The translations under genes and the position numbers were made by a program. Shown here piece by piece: positions 20,483 to 31,802 of a DNA stretch of 64,000 nucleotides (positions within the stretch are counted from its first letter, which is position 1; every line of letters begins with the position of its first letter). Origin of the DNA: Hypericum androsaemum. Its lineage: Eukaryota; Streptophyta; Magnoliopsida; Malpighiales; Hypericaceae. The notes under the pieces are model-generated. The model was not told the DNA's origin. It was given only the letters and a program-made list of their open reading frames with translations, and made no database searches. The stretch is from contig OZ023184.1 of the NCBI GenBank assembly GCA_963995505.1, positions 20,396,228 to 20,460,227 of the forward strand, in the 5' to 3' direction.

Positions 20483-20879
20483 CTATAACCTTTCCAAAAA
20501 ACCACACAAAATTTATCAGTAATGAATAAGTAGCCATATTTTCAAAAGAAAACTACTTATTTGGAATGGTGTCATTAATTTATTTCCATGTCTTCAAAAT
20601 ATGGACAATTTTGATGTTTTTTCAAAATTTACAAAGCCTAATATTCACAATCCGTCAAAAATCTCAGTCTCAATGAATTTGGTACGGATAAAAGGCGCTT
20701 AGTAGTACATTCTGTTTAAATCTGGACTGTTGTTTTAAAATTTTGAACCATCTAGATTTCACGCGTACAACATTTACCTTTTTGCGTTGCTAAAAGACAC
20801 TTTTACCCTCATTAGCGCTTTTCCCTACATGTTGCCGTACTCGAGTGCAGTTTTTTTTAGAAGGAACTCGAATGCATTT
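20483..20879. other. SPH upstream block, cut at about 20640
   Basis: 20483-20640 aligns with 47651-47790 (shared ATAACCTTTCC, TTTATCAGTAAT, TAGCCATATTT). The continuation of that paralogue is found again only at about 31015, so about 10.4 kb has been inserted between. 20640-20880 shows nothing identifiable. Confidence 0.5.
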
Positions 20880-21122
20880 TAGCTTCCAACAAAGTAGAAA
20901 CGAGAGACGGAGAACCGGAGTCCTTCTCCGGCAAGCTCAAAGCCGCCAGGTGTCCCAACTATGAGGAATTCTCGGAGCTTGCCCCCAAACCGCCCCGGCG
21001 AACATCGGACTTGATACCGTTCCATAGCGCCTGGTTCCAGCTGTCCCTTCCGTCGCCGGTGACCGGCCCCCCGAACAAGGCGGCGGGGTCGGAGGACGGA
21101 CTGTGACCGCGAACTCAAGCTG
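20880..21122 (-). pseudogene. NPH3-domain fragment, second copy
   Basis: A minus-strand frame reads SSDPAALFGGPVTGD then QALWNGIKSDVRR, which matches the NPH3-domain start (DPxLFGWP ... LWNGI) and continues further than the copy inside the element at 9975. One in-frame stop follows SSENSS and part of the match is in a shifted frame. The Ty3/gypsy element at 21128 has landed at its upstream end; the DNA resumes at 29993. It is not a functional gene. Confidence 0.55.
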
Positions 21123-21127
21123 GATCC

Positions 21128-22835
21128 TGTCACGCTCTGGAAATCGGGCATGCCAACCGCCCCGAGGGAAAACTACCTCGAACGGGCTACAATAAACAGA
21201 CTTCAAAACTTTAAGCAAAATTAAATCCACCGTCCTTATTCCAATACTACTATGATAGTCTTTATTTGGAGCAAAACTATATGACGGTAAAATAAATGCA
21301 TGCTTTGGCCTCACGTGATCTCTTGTCCTACACCCGATCTCGAGCCACACCCGACAAATCTGAAACAAACAACGTATTTGGTGAGTTACGCAACTCAGTA
21401 AGCCGTCTCTATTTCCTTCTTACTCACATCCATATAACCAAATATTAAGTTAGATAAAATATAATAGGTATCACAAAATACGTCAAACATATCTCATAGT
21501 TTGTAATTTAACGAGATGGAACATATGCAACAAGTAATGGACACTCTGGAGTACCACCTAATTTATGATGGGATCCCGCGGGTCACAGACAGGATATACC
21601 CTCTCCGCGGGCACAGATCATTCCAAACGCTCTCGCGGGTCACAGACAGTATATAACTTCACTGCGGGCACAGATACGTAGGAAGAATCTCAGCACAGAC
21701 TAGGCCAGACCGATCAAATTTTCAGACCAGAATAGATCTCAGTACAGAACAGATTAATAAATCAGGACAAGATTATTCAAAATAGACTACAATAAAATAG
21801 CACGTGTCACACGAGTCTTATAGAATACTAACGCTTGTCCATGTTCACAGATTAATACTCATGCAAGTCTTAAACTAACAATAACGAATATCCTTGTTAG
21901 AATCTAGTTCATGGATATGTGTTAGGTTTATTCGGTGGACCCTCAAACCAAGTTTCTAGAATTCTTAAAATAATTCTAATATATCAAAAGTTCACAGAGT
22001 TCTTAAACTACAACTAACTTATATTTTGATCATGTTCTTGCAGATCACAAAGCACCAGTCACCAAGATCAGGTTTCACGCAGATTCATGCCATTCCAATT
22101 ACTAAATCCACGTAATCATCAATAACAAACATGGACAGAAATAGACGGATCCAACATTAATCAATGAATATCAAGCCCTAGTAAGCACTTAAGCAACCCG
22201 AAACGTATATTTTAATCTTCTTTCACGGATATCTTATGTAGTTACAGAATCATATTTTTCCTATATTTTAATCCATGTTCATGCGTTCCTAGTCATGATC
22301 ACATAATCAAGTTTATGCCCTTTTTTCTGTCAAACACGATCAAGCAGTTCACGATTTATAATCCAAAGTACAAACCTGAAAGTCGAAGCACATAAAGTCA
22401 AGAAATCAAATAGCACCGCACTGCACCCACATCAATCAATCTTATAAACCGAACAAGACATTAAGGATTCGTAGTTATTATAAAATCCTACGAAGGAAAC
22501 TGACTTACCTCGAATCTTGCATTTCTTTTTTCTCGCACAGATCCGAATTCGCTCTAAACCCTTAACTGCTATACGTATGAATTGACTATTAGTATTTCAC
22601 GAGCAAGCGGAGATATGTGATTCTTAAGATGTTCGAACGGAGGTACTTACTTTCGAGTTCCACTCTTTTCGCCATTGTCGTTCCTTCTTTGGTCGTCTCT
22701 AATCTCGTCTAGGTCACCTTCAGGGAGGGAATATGAATTAGGGTTAGATTTTACAGGCATAAGCCTTCCACTGGCAAAATACCAAGTGGTACCCCAAATT
22801 GTTATTAATTTTATATTAATTCCATGGTTCTCACA
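21128..22835 (-). repeat. 3' LTR of the gypsy element
   Basis: Read on the minus strand it begins TGTGAGAACCATGG and ends with CA. Compared with the other LTR it lacks about 60 bp near 22760 (present at 29868-29928) and keeps about 30 bp near 21465 that the other lacks. Confidence 0.92.
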
Positions 22836-22850
22836 TCCTCCTCCCCTTAA
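22836..22850 (-). other. Polypurine tract of the gypsy element
   Basis: Minus-strand AAGGGGAGGAGGA directly abuts the 3' LTR; it primes plus-strand DNA synthesis in such elements. Confidence 0.8.
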
Positions 22851-24242
22851 AATAAGTTTGTCCTCAAACTTACCAGCATTTTCGAAAAGGAAGGGGTACT
22901 TTTCCTTCATTTTAGTCTCTAGCTCCCAAGTTGCTTCCCTCTCTGTATGGTTACTCCATTATACCTTTACATATTTGATCGTTCTTCGACGCAACATTTG
23001 GAGCTTGACATCTACAATCCTCAAGGGCACCTCCTCATAGCTGACATTTGATCGTATCTCAGTAGGGATATCTTATACAACCTGACCTACCATTGGAATG
23101 TACTTCCACAATATAGATACCTGGAACACATCGTGTACTCCTGCCAACTTCAGAGGTAGAGCTAATCGATAAGCCAATTTTCCAATTCGCTCTATGATGT
23201 CGTAAGGTCCAATATATCATGGACTAAGCTTCCCCCGTACTTTGAATCTTTTCACTCCTTTTGTGGGTGATACTTTCAGAAATACAAGGTCGCCCACTTC
23301 AAATTCTAGCTCTCTTCGACGACGGTCTGCAAACTTCTTTTGTCTATCTTGTGCTGCCTTAATTCGACCTCATATCACCGGAACTTTTTCTGTCAATTCT
23401 AGGAACATTTCTGGCCCAAGTATCCTTTTCTCTCCTATTTCATTCCAGTTAATAGGGGATCGATATTTTCTACCATACAAGACTTCAAAGGGTGCCATTG
23501 CTATACTGGCTTGGAAGCTATTGTTGTATGCAAACTCGACTAAGGGAAGATGTCCCTCCTAATCAGCTCCAAAATCCAAGACACAAGCTCGTAACATATC
23601 TTCCAATATTTGTATTATCCTCTCGGACTGACCATCTGACTGAGGGTGAAAGGCTGTGCTGAATTGTAACCTTGTTCCCATAAGTCTTTGAGTACTTTTC
23701 CAAAACTTAGACATGAACCTGGTATCTCGATCTGAGGTTATACTAATTGGAATTCCATGAAGTCAAACTATCTCCCTCATATATTGTTCTGCCATTTGTT
23801 CCATTGACATTCCTGTCCTATAGGCCAGAAAGTGAGCTGATTTGGTTAACCGATCAACCACTACCCATACAGCATCCCTTCCATGCTTACTCTTAGGTAA
23901 TCCGGTCATAAAATCCATGGTTATCTCCTCCCATTTCCATTGTGGAATCTCAAGCGGTTGTAACGTGCCTGCCGGTCGTTGATGCTCTTTTTTAACTAAC
24001 TAGTATATCATACAGCTGGCGACATAGTCTGCAATCTCCCTCTTCATACCTGACCACCAGAACCCGGATTTAAGGTCCTGGTACATTTTGGTTCCTCCAG
24101 GATGGCTAACATAACATAAATTGTGGGCCTCCTCAAGTACCTTATTCTTTAATTCTTTAGCTGCAGGAATACAAAGTCGATTCTGATAATATAAGTAGTT
24201 GTCCATCCCTATGTGGAATCCCTCAAGTTCTCCTATTTCCAC
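22851..24242 (-). pseudogene. Gypsy integrase with C-terminal chromodomain, broken
   Basis: From upstream to downstream: the HHCC region (24000-24242; VSHPGGTKMYQDLKSGFWW and ASCMIY), the catalytic core (ITMDFMTGLPKSKHGRD near 23930, [16 protein letters not shown] near 23740 and the HPQSDGQSE part near 23640), then a chromodomain (VPLRIVDVKLQML, RRRTIKYVKV, SNHTEREATWELE; about 22910-23060). In-frame stops occur at least six times. The ones I can judge by comparison with the family consensus are Gln CAG to TAG (near 23999), Arg CGA to TGA (near 23768, 23384 and 23218) and Trp TGG to TAG (near 23561), plus TAA near 22962. A chromodomain steers integration to heterochromatin in working elements. 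Confidence 0.88.
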
Positions 24243-24248
24243 TTATTT

Positions 24249-24963
24249 TCACAGTGCAGAGAGAGTGGCATCCCCTTTTTGCCCTTCTCCTAATAGAGTG
24301 CGCAAGGTCGGTTCCACTATCAAGCTTGCCACTTGCTCTACCATGGTGGATGTGTCATCTTCTATTCCTAACCTCCTGAAATCCTTTAGGAGTTCTTTTT
24401 GTGTTATGAGTCCTTGCACTGTTTCATCCGCCCCTTTTCTACTTAGAGCATCTGCTACCACATTAGCCCTACCCAGGTGATAATGAATTTCTACATCATA
24501 ATCTTTAATGAGCTCTAGCCATCTTTGCTGCCTCATGTGTAATTCTTTTTGGGTGGATATGTACTTGAGGCTCTTATGATCTGTGTATATTTCACATCGT
24601 ACCCCATACAGATAGTGCCTCCACACTTTCAGTGCATGAACTACTACTGCTAGCTCTAGGTCATGTGTGGGGTAATTCTTCTCATAAGGGTTTAAGTTGT
24701 CGAGAAGCATATGCGATGACTTTCTCATCCTGCATAAGTACACATCCCAATCTATTCTTTGAAGCATCGCTGTACACAGCTAAATCTTTTCCTTCCTCAG
24801 GTAAAGTCAGGATAGGAACAGATACTAGCCTTCTCTTTAACTCCTGGAAGCTCTTCTCACACTCCTCATCCCTTGTGAATTTCACCCCTTTTCGAGTTAG
24901 TCTTGTTAAAGGTAATGCTAACTTGGAAAAATCTTCCACAAATCGTCGATAGTATCTAGCCAA
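24249..24963 (-). pseudogene. Gypsy RNase H region, broken
   Basis: Two overlapping frames: 24682-24963 (LARYYRRFVEDFSKLALPLT ... [15 protein letters not shown]) and 24249-24767 ([49 protein letters not shown]). The YSDAS and VVADALSR motifs are typical of Ty3/gypsy RNase H. A frameshift near 24700 separates the two. Confidence 0.9.
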
Positions 24964-25005
24964 CCCAAGAAAACTTCGAATTTCAAATATGGTGGTCGGT
25001 TGCTT

Positions 25006-25551
25006 CTAGTCTACTACTGCCTCAATCTTGCTGGGGTCTACTGATACCCCTTCTTTAGATATGACATGTCCAAGAAAGGCCACCTCTTCCAACCAGAACT
25101 CACACTTCTTCAGTTTTGCGTACAATTGTTCCATCCTCAATATTTGCAGTACCGTGCTCAATTGCTCCTCATGACTAAGTTTGTCTGGGGAGTACACCAA
25201 AATATCATCAATAAAAACTACCACAAACTTGTCCAGGTACGGTTGGAAGGTCCGGTTCATAAGGTCCATAAACTTGGCCGGAGCGTTAGTTAACCCAAAG
25301 AGCATAACTACGAACTCATAATGACCATAACGTGTGCGGAACGCAGTTAGATGTACATCCCCCTCTCTAACTTTCAATTGATGGTATCCTGACTGCAGAT
25401 CAATCTTGGAGAAAACTTGTGCTCCCTTCAGCTGGTCAAATAAATCCTTAATCCTCGATAAAGGGTATCGATTCTTAATCGTGAGCTTGTTCAGCTCTCG
25501 GTAGTCAACACACATCCTCATTGATCTATCCTTTTTTTTGACAAATAACAC
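25006..25551 (-). pseudogene. Gypsy reverse transcriptase, flanked by stops
   Basis: 181 codons with all main motifs: [35 protein letters not shown], the catalytic FIDDILVYS (25191-25215) and [11 protein letters not shown]. It is cut off from the protease at 25562 by TAG where the family has Trp (before [11 protein letters not shown]), and from RNase H at 25008 by TAG, again at a Trp position (VVD*KQP). Both are G-to-A changes on the coding strand. Confidence 0.95.
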
Positions 25552-25738
25552 TGGTGCTCCCTATGGTGACACGCTTGGTCTAATAAAACCCTTTATCCAA
25601 TAATTCTTCTAGTTGTTTCTTTAGTTCCTTTAGTTCAGCTGGAGCCATACGATATGGTGCTTTAGATGCTGGCTGAGCTCTAGCTATTAACTCAATTTGA
25701 AATTCTACTTCTCGATCTGGAGGCACCCCCTCCACATC

Positions 25739-26262
25739 TTAAGGAAAAACATCTAGAAATTGGTTCACAATTAGAATCTCATCAAGTATGTTTTCTATCC
25801 GTCTATCCCTTACACTGGCGAGATACGCCGATGCACCAGTTCGGACCCATCTCCTTGCTTCTAATATCGAGATCACCCTTGGGGTTACTTTCAGGATTTC
25901 ATTCTCATATTGAAATTCCTCTTCTCCAGGTATCGAGAATGTCACGGTCTTCTTTCTATAATCGATGACGATAAAATGTCTAGCCAGCCAATCCATCCCT
26001 AGGATAATGTCGAACCCCATCATACCCATAATTCTGAGGTCTCCCTTCAGTGTATGCCCGCAAACTATGATCTCACAATCATCACATTGTTGGCTTACTA
26101 CCACAATTCCCCCCAAAGGCGTAAGGACCACAAGCTCTACCTCGCTATCTTATTTTGGTAACCTATGTCTCTTTATAAAGCTTTCAGAAATAAATGAATG
26201 GGTAGCACCATAGTCGAACAATGACATAGCAGAATAACCAGCTACAAGTAATCTACCTATCA
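25739..26262 (-). pseudogene. Gypsy protease, broken, active site altered
   Basis: The active-site motif, normally LFDSGATHSF, reads LFDYGATHSF here (Tyr codon at 26210-26212), which should inactivate the aspartic protease. The frame shifts near 26140, then continues as GFDIILGMDWLARHFIVIDY and ends at a TAA after NQFLDVFP (25739-25741). Confidence 0.88.
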
Positions 26263-27475
26263 CCACATCTTCAGTTTGGATAGCATTCTGCTGGGACAAG
26301 GCATAAACACGAGCTGGGGCCCTAGCAGCTAAGTTCGAGCGGGCTACAGTTGAAGGGATCTGTGCCTGGCCTTCGGGGCAATTTGCCACTAAATGTCCAG
26401 TTTTTCCACATCTAAAGCACGCTCCGGTAGTCCATCTGCACCGCTCTTCAGTGTGTCCTGGTTTCTTGCTCCTTTTACACGTCAGACCTGAATCTATGTA
26501 TGTGTTTCCACTGAGGGTGGGGTTGTAGAGCCGCAGCCGCTTTGCTGGTTCCATCCAGTCTCCTTATCACCTCCCCTTCGGAGTATATTTTGCTCAACCA
26601 CCAATGCCCTCTGGAGAATCTCAGCATAAGTCAACAGGATAAAGGGTACTACGTGGTCCCTGATTTCCTGCATCAATCCGTCCTCAAATTTTTGAGCTCA
26701 AGTTTCCTCATCTAAAGATGCTGCAGACTTGAACATGGATAGCCTAGAGAATTCCCGATCATATTGTATGACAATCAGGTTCCCCTGAACCAGTTGGTCA
26801 AACTCTCTAGCTTTCTCCCTCCTCAGTGCACCAGGGATAAATCTATCACAAAAATCCCTCAGAAATGCTTCCCAGCTGTACACTGCTCTTTCTCCTCCAT
26901 CTCCCTGATGGGTTCCCTAGCGGGTTCACTGCAGCGTCTCCTACCACCTTCTTGCATCCCCAGTTAGCATGTAGGAGGTGTAAGGTACCTTATCATCCAC
27001 TTCAGTACGGGCAATCTGAAACACCTTTTCTATCTCCATTATCTAGTCCTCCACTTGAACAGGATCCTGAGAACCATCAAATAAGGGAGGTTTCACTCTC
27101 TGAAATCGTTGGTACCCATCTTCTCGCTGTACCGCTACTGGTTGTTGCTGCTGGGTCAGTAAGTTGGTCAAAATATGCAGAAGTCCAGCATCAATGGTCA
27201 TTCCTGGTTCTGGCTCCATAGGGGGGTACCACTCCTACTAGGGGAACAGTCCTGACACCCGCTGGCGGTAGTGTCTCCTCCACTTCCTCTGGTAACTCCT
27301 CCACTTCTTCCCCCACACGATGAGCATTCATAGCAGGCAGTGTTGGTGGTGCGCCCCCTCCCTGGGGTATATTCACAGAAGATGCCGGTGGAAGAGGAAG
27401 TAGTCCACGTGCTTCTTCCGGTGCTCCTCCCGAGCCATGTGCCTTTCTAGCCTGACTCCTGGTTTGTGGGGCCAT
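26263..27475 (-). pseudogene. Gypsy gag, frameshifted
   Basis: Begins at MAPQTRSQARK (27475). The frame shifts near 27200, resumes as a gag core (VKPPLFDGSQDP near 27080, RERAVYSWEAFLRDFCDRFI near 26870) and ends in a CCHC zinc knuckle, CFRCGKTGHLVANC (26378-26419). A preceding, degenerate knuckle (CKRSKKPGHTEERC) lacks its second cysteine. Confidence 0.85.
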
Positions 27476-27511
27476 GATTCTAGGTGCCTTACTGTCTATG
27501 TTCGATAACAA

Positions 27512-28250
27512 TAAATTATAACATAAGTTCTTGCATAAACATAACTATATGAGTTCTTTCAATTAATAACATAAAACTTTCAAATTTGGACTTATCACAC
27601 AGATTTCGTATAGAACAGATTCCCTCACAAATGATTTGTAACCAATTAACTCACACAAAATAGCAACTCAATTAATCCTTTTAATTAATTTCACACTTCA
27701 TCAACTCTAGTATAGAAATTTGGAATCCAGCACATACACCCAAGGAATAAGAAATTTTTTTTAAACATATAAACCACGTATCTTACATAAACTATAAGCC
27801 AAATCACGACTTTAATTGTCTATTTTAGTTCGTAACAAAGCAGAAATCAAATCTATATAAATTGCATATTATACTTCGAAGCTATACGAAGTAGAGCTTA
27901 ATAAATCAACGCACATGCAGCATTTTACCAAGCTACACAGAAATCAAGACACAATTATGTAAATAGCATATTCTAAGTCGAAACATAAATCAAATAGTAT
28001 ACCACTCATATCAATCTTCGAACTCAAACAAGTAAGCAAACAATCGCTGTTATTAATCTTCAACTAGTTCTTGCAATTATCCAATTTATACATTCACACA
28101 GTGACCAAATCCCAGAACTCAGAAGTCTGAAGTTCACCCAATCCTTAATTTAGTACTAGCCATGTTAGTCTAGCCTCAATCCTGGGTACTTTCTCAATGC
28201 AATGCATGCATGCAATGTTCCTAATCTTTTTTCTTTATTTTATTATAAAT
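27512..28250. other. 5' untranslated leader of the gypsy element
   Basis: AT-rich, non-coding DNA between the primer binding site and gag; no feature seen in it. Confidence 0.6.
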
Positions 28251-28262
28251 GCTCTGATACCA
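28251..28262 (-). other. Primer binding site (tRNA-iMet) of the gypsy element
   Basis: Minus-strand TGGTATCAGAGC, complementary to the 3' end of initiator tRNA-Met, 7 bases inside the 5' LTR. Confidence 0.9.
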
Positions 28263-28269
28263 TTTAAGT

Positions 28270-29987
28270 TGTAGCGCCCTGAAAATCGGGCATGCCAACC
28301 TCCCCGAGGGAAAACTACCTCGAACGGGCTACAATAAACAGACTTCAAAACTCTAAGCAAAATTGAATCCACCATCCTTATCCCAATACTACTGTGATAG
28401 TCTTTATTTGGAGCAAAACAATATGACGGTAAAATAAATGCATGCTTTGGCCTCACGTGATCTCTCGTCCTACACCCGATCTCGAGCCACACCTGACAAA
28501 TCTGAAACAAACAACGTATTGGGTGAGTTGCGCAACTCAGTAAGCCGTCTCTATTTTCTTCCTACTCACATCCATATAACCAAATATTAAGTTAGATAAA
28601 ATATAACTCATAGTTTGTAATTTAACGAGATGGAACATATGCAACAAGTAATGGACACTCCGGAGTACCACCTAATTTATGATAGGATCCCGCGGGTCAC
28701 AGACAGGATATACCCTCTCCGCGGGCACAGATCATTCCAAACGCTCTCGCGGGTCACAGACAGTATATAACTTCTCCGCGGGCACAGATACGTAGGAAGA
28801 CTCTCAGCACAGACTAGGCCAGACCGATCAAATTTTCAGACCAGAATAGATCTCAGTACAGAACAGATTAATAAATCAGGACAAGATTATTCAAAATAGA
28901 CTACAATAAAATAGCACGTGTCACACGAGTCTTATAGAATACTAACGCTTGTCCATGTTCACAGATTAATACTCATGCAAGTCTTAAACTAACAATAACG
29001 AATATCCTTGTTAGAATCTAGTTCATGGATATGTGTTAGGTTTATTCGGTGGACCCTCAAACCAAGTTTCTAGAATTCTTAAAATAATTCTAATATATCA
29101 AAAGTTCACAGAGTTCTTAAACTACAACTAACTTATATTTTGATTATGTTCATGCAGATCACAAAGCACCGGTCACCAAGATCAGGTTTCACGCAGATTC
29201 ATGCCATTCCAATTACTAAATCCACGTAATCATCAATAACAAACATGGACAGAAATAGACGGATCCAACATTAATCAATGAACATCAAGCCCTAGTAAGC
29301 ACTTAAGCAACCCGGAACGTATATTTTAATCTTCTTTCACGGATATCTTATGTAGTTACAGAATCATATTTTTCCTATATTTTAATCCATGTTCATGCGT
29401 TTCTAGTCATGATCACATAATCAAGTTTATGCACTTTTTCTTGTCAAACACGATCAAGCAGTTCACGATTTATAATCCCAAGTACAAACCTGAACATAAA
29501 GTCAAGAAATCAAATAGCACCGCACCCACATCAATCAATCTTATAAACCGAACAAGACATCAAGGATTCGTAGTTATTATAAAATTCTACGAAGGAAACT
29601 GACTTACCTCGAATCTAGCGTTTCTTTTTTCTCGCACAGATCCGAATTCACTCTAAACCCTTAACTGCTATACGTACGAATCGGCTATTAGTATTTCACG
29701 AGCAAGCGGAGACATGTGATTCTTAAGATGTTCGAACGGAGGTACCTACTTTCGAGTTCTACTCTTTTCGCCGTTGTCGTTCCTTCTTTGGTCGTCTCCA
29801 ATTTCGTCTAGGTCACCTTCAGGGAGGGAATATGAATTAGGGTTAGATTTTACAACCATAAGCCTTCCTTATATAGGCTTTAGTTAACCTAAACCCTAAG
29901 TCAGTCTTTTATATATTACTCACTGGCAAAATATCAAGTTGTACCCCAAATTGTTATTAATTGCATATTGATTCCATGGTTCTCACA
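28270..29987 (-). repeat. 5' LTR of the gypsy element
   Basis: 1718 bp, closely similar to 21128-22835 but with two block differences (about 60 bp present only here near 29868-29928; about 30 bp missing near 28605). Termini TGTGAGAACC...CA on the minus strand. Confidence 0.92.
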
Positions 29988-29992
29988 GATCC

Positions 29993-31014
29993 CGTGCTCC
30001 CCCAAGCTTACATCCTCAAAGGTTATCGTTGCTATATATTTTTATTTTTATCGAATTAATGGTCCAAGAATTAGTTGCGTGCAAAACAGGAGAAAAGCAC
30101 TTTGTTAAGAGTGCAAAACAGGAGAAAAGCAGGGGAAATGGTGATGGATTGGAGATCCTTTGTCGGAGCTTAAGGTATCAATGGGAGCAAATGGATGTGG
30201 GACTAACACTCGAGGTAAATTGGCGACACACTGAGAAAGTCGTTGATGTGTCATTGTGATTTTGCCTTGAAAATTGATGTACTGTTATATTTTTTCGGAT
30301 AGCAATTGTGGGTTGTCCAAATGTTGGGAAATCGAGCATTCTCAAAGAAATGGCTTAATTGAAACTTGTCCTCTGTCTAATATGCTTCCTAGTATTGAGT
30401 CTCCAAACTCCATTAGTATTATATTCTCAAAGAAATTTTAATAAATCTCACTTATTCTCAAAATCATGATAGCTTTCTCTGGTTATTCCTTTTGGAAAGT
30501 AATCTGGTTTGATTAATTGACTTTCTGTGCCTCAAACACGTGTTGATCTGTTTTTTGTTTCTCAATCAGGCGTTGAGAGATCCGAAGCTGTAGCGATGAG
30601 TGTCGTTGTGTTTGTTTTATTTCTTCAAGGCTGAAGTTTCTGGCACCTTTACGATTAAAATTTTCCATTCGGCCCCAACCACAAGTGGTCGTGTGTTACA
30701 GTTGAAATGTACTTTAGCAACTCCCACTGAAGCGTGTTATAGTTGAAAAGGAATGCAGTGGTCGCGTATTATTTTCTTAACTGCTTTTCAAAAATCTGCC
30801 ATGGAAATGACAACTAGTCGACACCTCAATTCCAATGATATTTTTGTCATTTCTATGGCAAAAAAATGAAAAAATATGCTGACGTTAGCGAGGAGCCTAA
30901 GAGTATAATAAAATTAAACAATGGAGAATTTTTGATCGATTGTCAAAAGAGAAGAGATGAGAGGCGAATATGCCAAACACCAAATATCTGAGAATAATTA
31001 TCCTTTTTTTAAAC
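29993..31014. other. Insertion right of the gypsy element, mostly unidentified
   Basis: Continues the host of the gypsy insertion. Holds a direct repeat AAAACAGGAGAAAAGCA (30083 and 30116) and a GTPase-like fragment at 30297-30640 (listed separately). Ends about 31015 where the SPH spacer block resumes. Confidence 0.4.
30297..30640 (+). pseudogene. Fragment of a Der/EngA-like GTPase gene
   Basis: A plus-strand frame reads AIVGCPNVGKSSILKEMA and then stops (30301-30355). GxPNVGKSSIL is the G1 P-loop of TRAFAC GTPases, closest in form to Der/EngA. About 200 bases on, after a possible splice acceptor (AATCAG at 30565-30570), a second piece reads AVERSEAVAMSVVVFV, which could match the start of the strand after the switch II helix (RAIxRSDVVxLV) in the same family. 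Neither piece is part of a complete gene. The P-loop is clear; the exact family is uncertain. Confidence 0.45.
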
Positions 31015-31802
31015 GAAATATAGCAGAAGCTCTTTTTAAAGAAAACAATAAATGTTATAGCAAATGAAATATATGTTAAATATAGCACCCGATTACTTTT
31101 AATAGATGTTTATATATGCTAAATTCAAATGTATATTCAATTTGAAATATAAGGAGCATGTAAAGTGAAATATTTAGTTTTGAATCCTAATACTATTAGA
31201 AGTAGTTCAGAAATTTTTTTATCTTCAGAATCATTCAAAATATTTCATTATTATTCTTATGATTTAGATTTGGCATCTGGATACTACTGTATCAACTAAT
31301 CTTAAGTTAGAATCGAGTGGGATCGTTCATTATTATTCTTATATGTGGCATTTTGTGGTTGAGCTTATTATTCCGCCAGGAGATGCTTGAGCATCCGTCA
31401 AATTCAACAGGAAAAAAAAAATTCAACAGAAAAAACATATCACACAATATTAAATCTTACACTTGAGATGACAAGAATCGCTTCTAGCCGTATTGTTCCT
31501 TTCTTTTTTTTCTCCTAGCCGTATTGTACAATGTGTAATCTAGTGTTGGAAATACATAATTATTTACTTATTGAAAAAAGTAGTGGAGCAGCTCTTGACG
31601 TCACACAAACATATAATATATATAGATCAGTAAAATATAAATTAACGACAATTATTACATAACACACGTCTAGAAGTATAAACCGGATTCCATATATTTC
31701 CAAAGTTATCCTGTTACATAGGTTTGAAGCCGGAAAAAATATTTTTTAACGTTGTCCCAGATTTTACCCAGAACAGTAGAACAAGACACTTGGAAATGAA
31801 CA
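31015..31802. other. SPH intergenic block, 3' of SPH 4
   Basis: 31015-31260 aligns with 47930-48190, and 31270-31640 with 12720-13075, so this is the conserved A-to-B spacer. 31600-31640 provides the empty site for the LINE at 13077. Non-coding. Confidence 0.6.

Larger units (their letters stand above)
21128..29987 (-). mobile_element. Ty3/gypsy LTR retrotransposon (chromovirus), degenerate
   Basis: Two LTRs (21128-22835 and 28270-29987), a perfect 5-bp target duplication GATCC (21123-21127 and 29988-29992), a tRNA-iMet primer site and a polypurine tract define a complete 8.86-kb element on the minus strand. The order gag, protease, reverse transcriptase, RNase H, integrase, chromodomain is that of Ty3/gypsy chromoviruses. 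Every domain is interrupted by stops or frameshifts, so it cannot move by itself. Confidence 0.95.

Noticed and set aside
28251..28262. tRNA-like string TGGTATCAGAGC (also at 58145)
   Set aside because: These are retrotransposon primer binding sites, not tRNA genes; no cloverleaf surrounds them.
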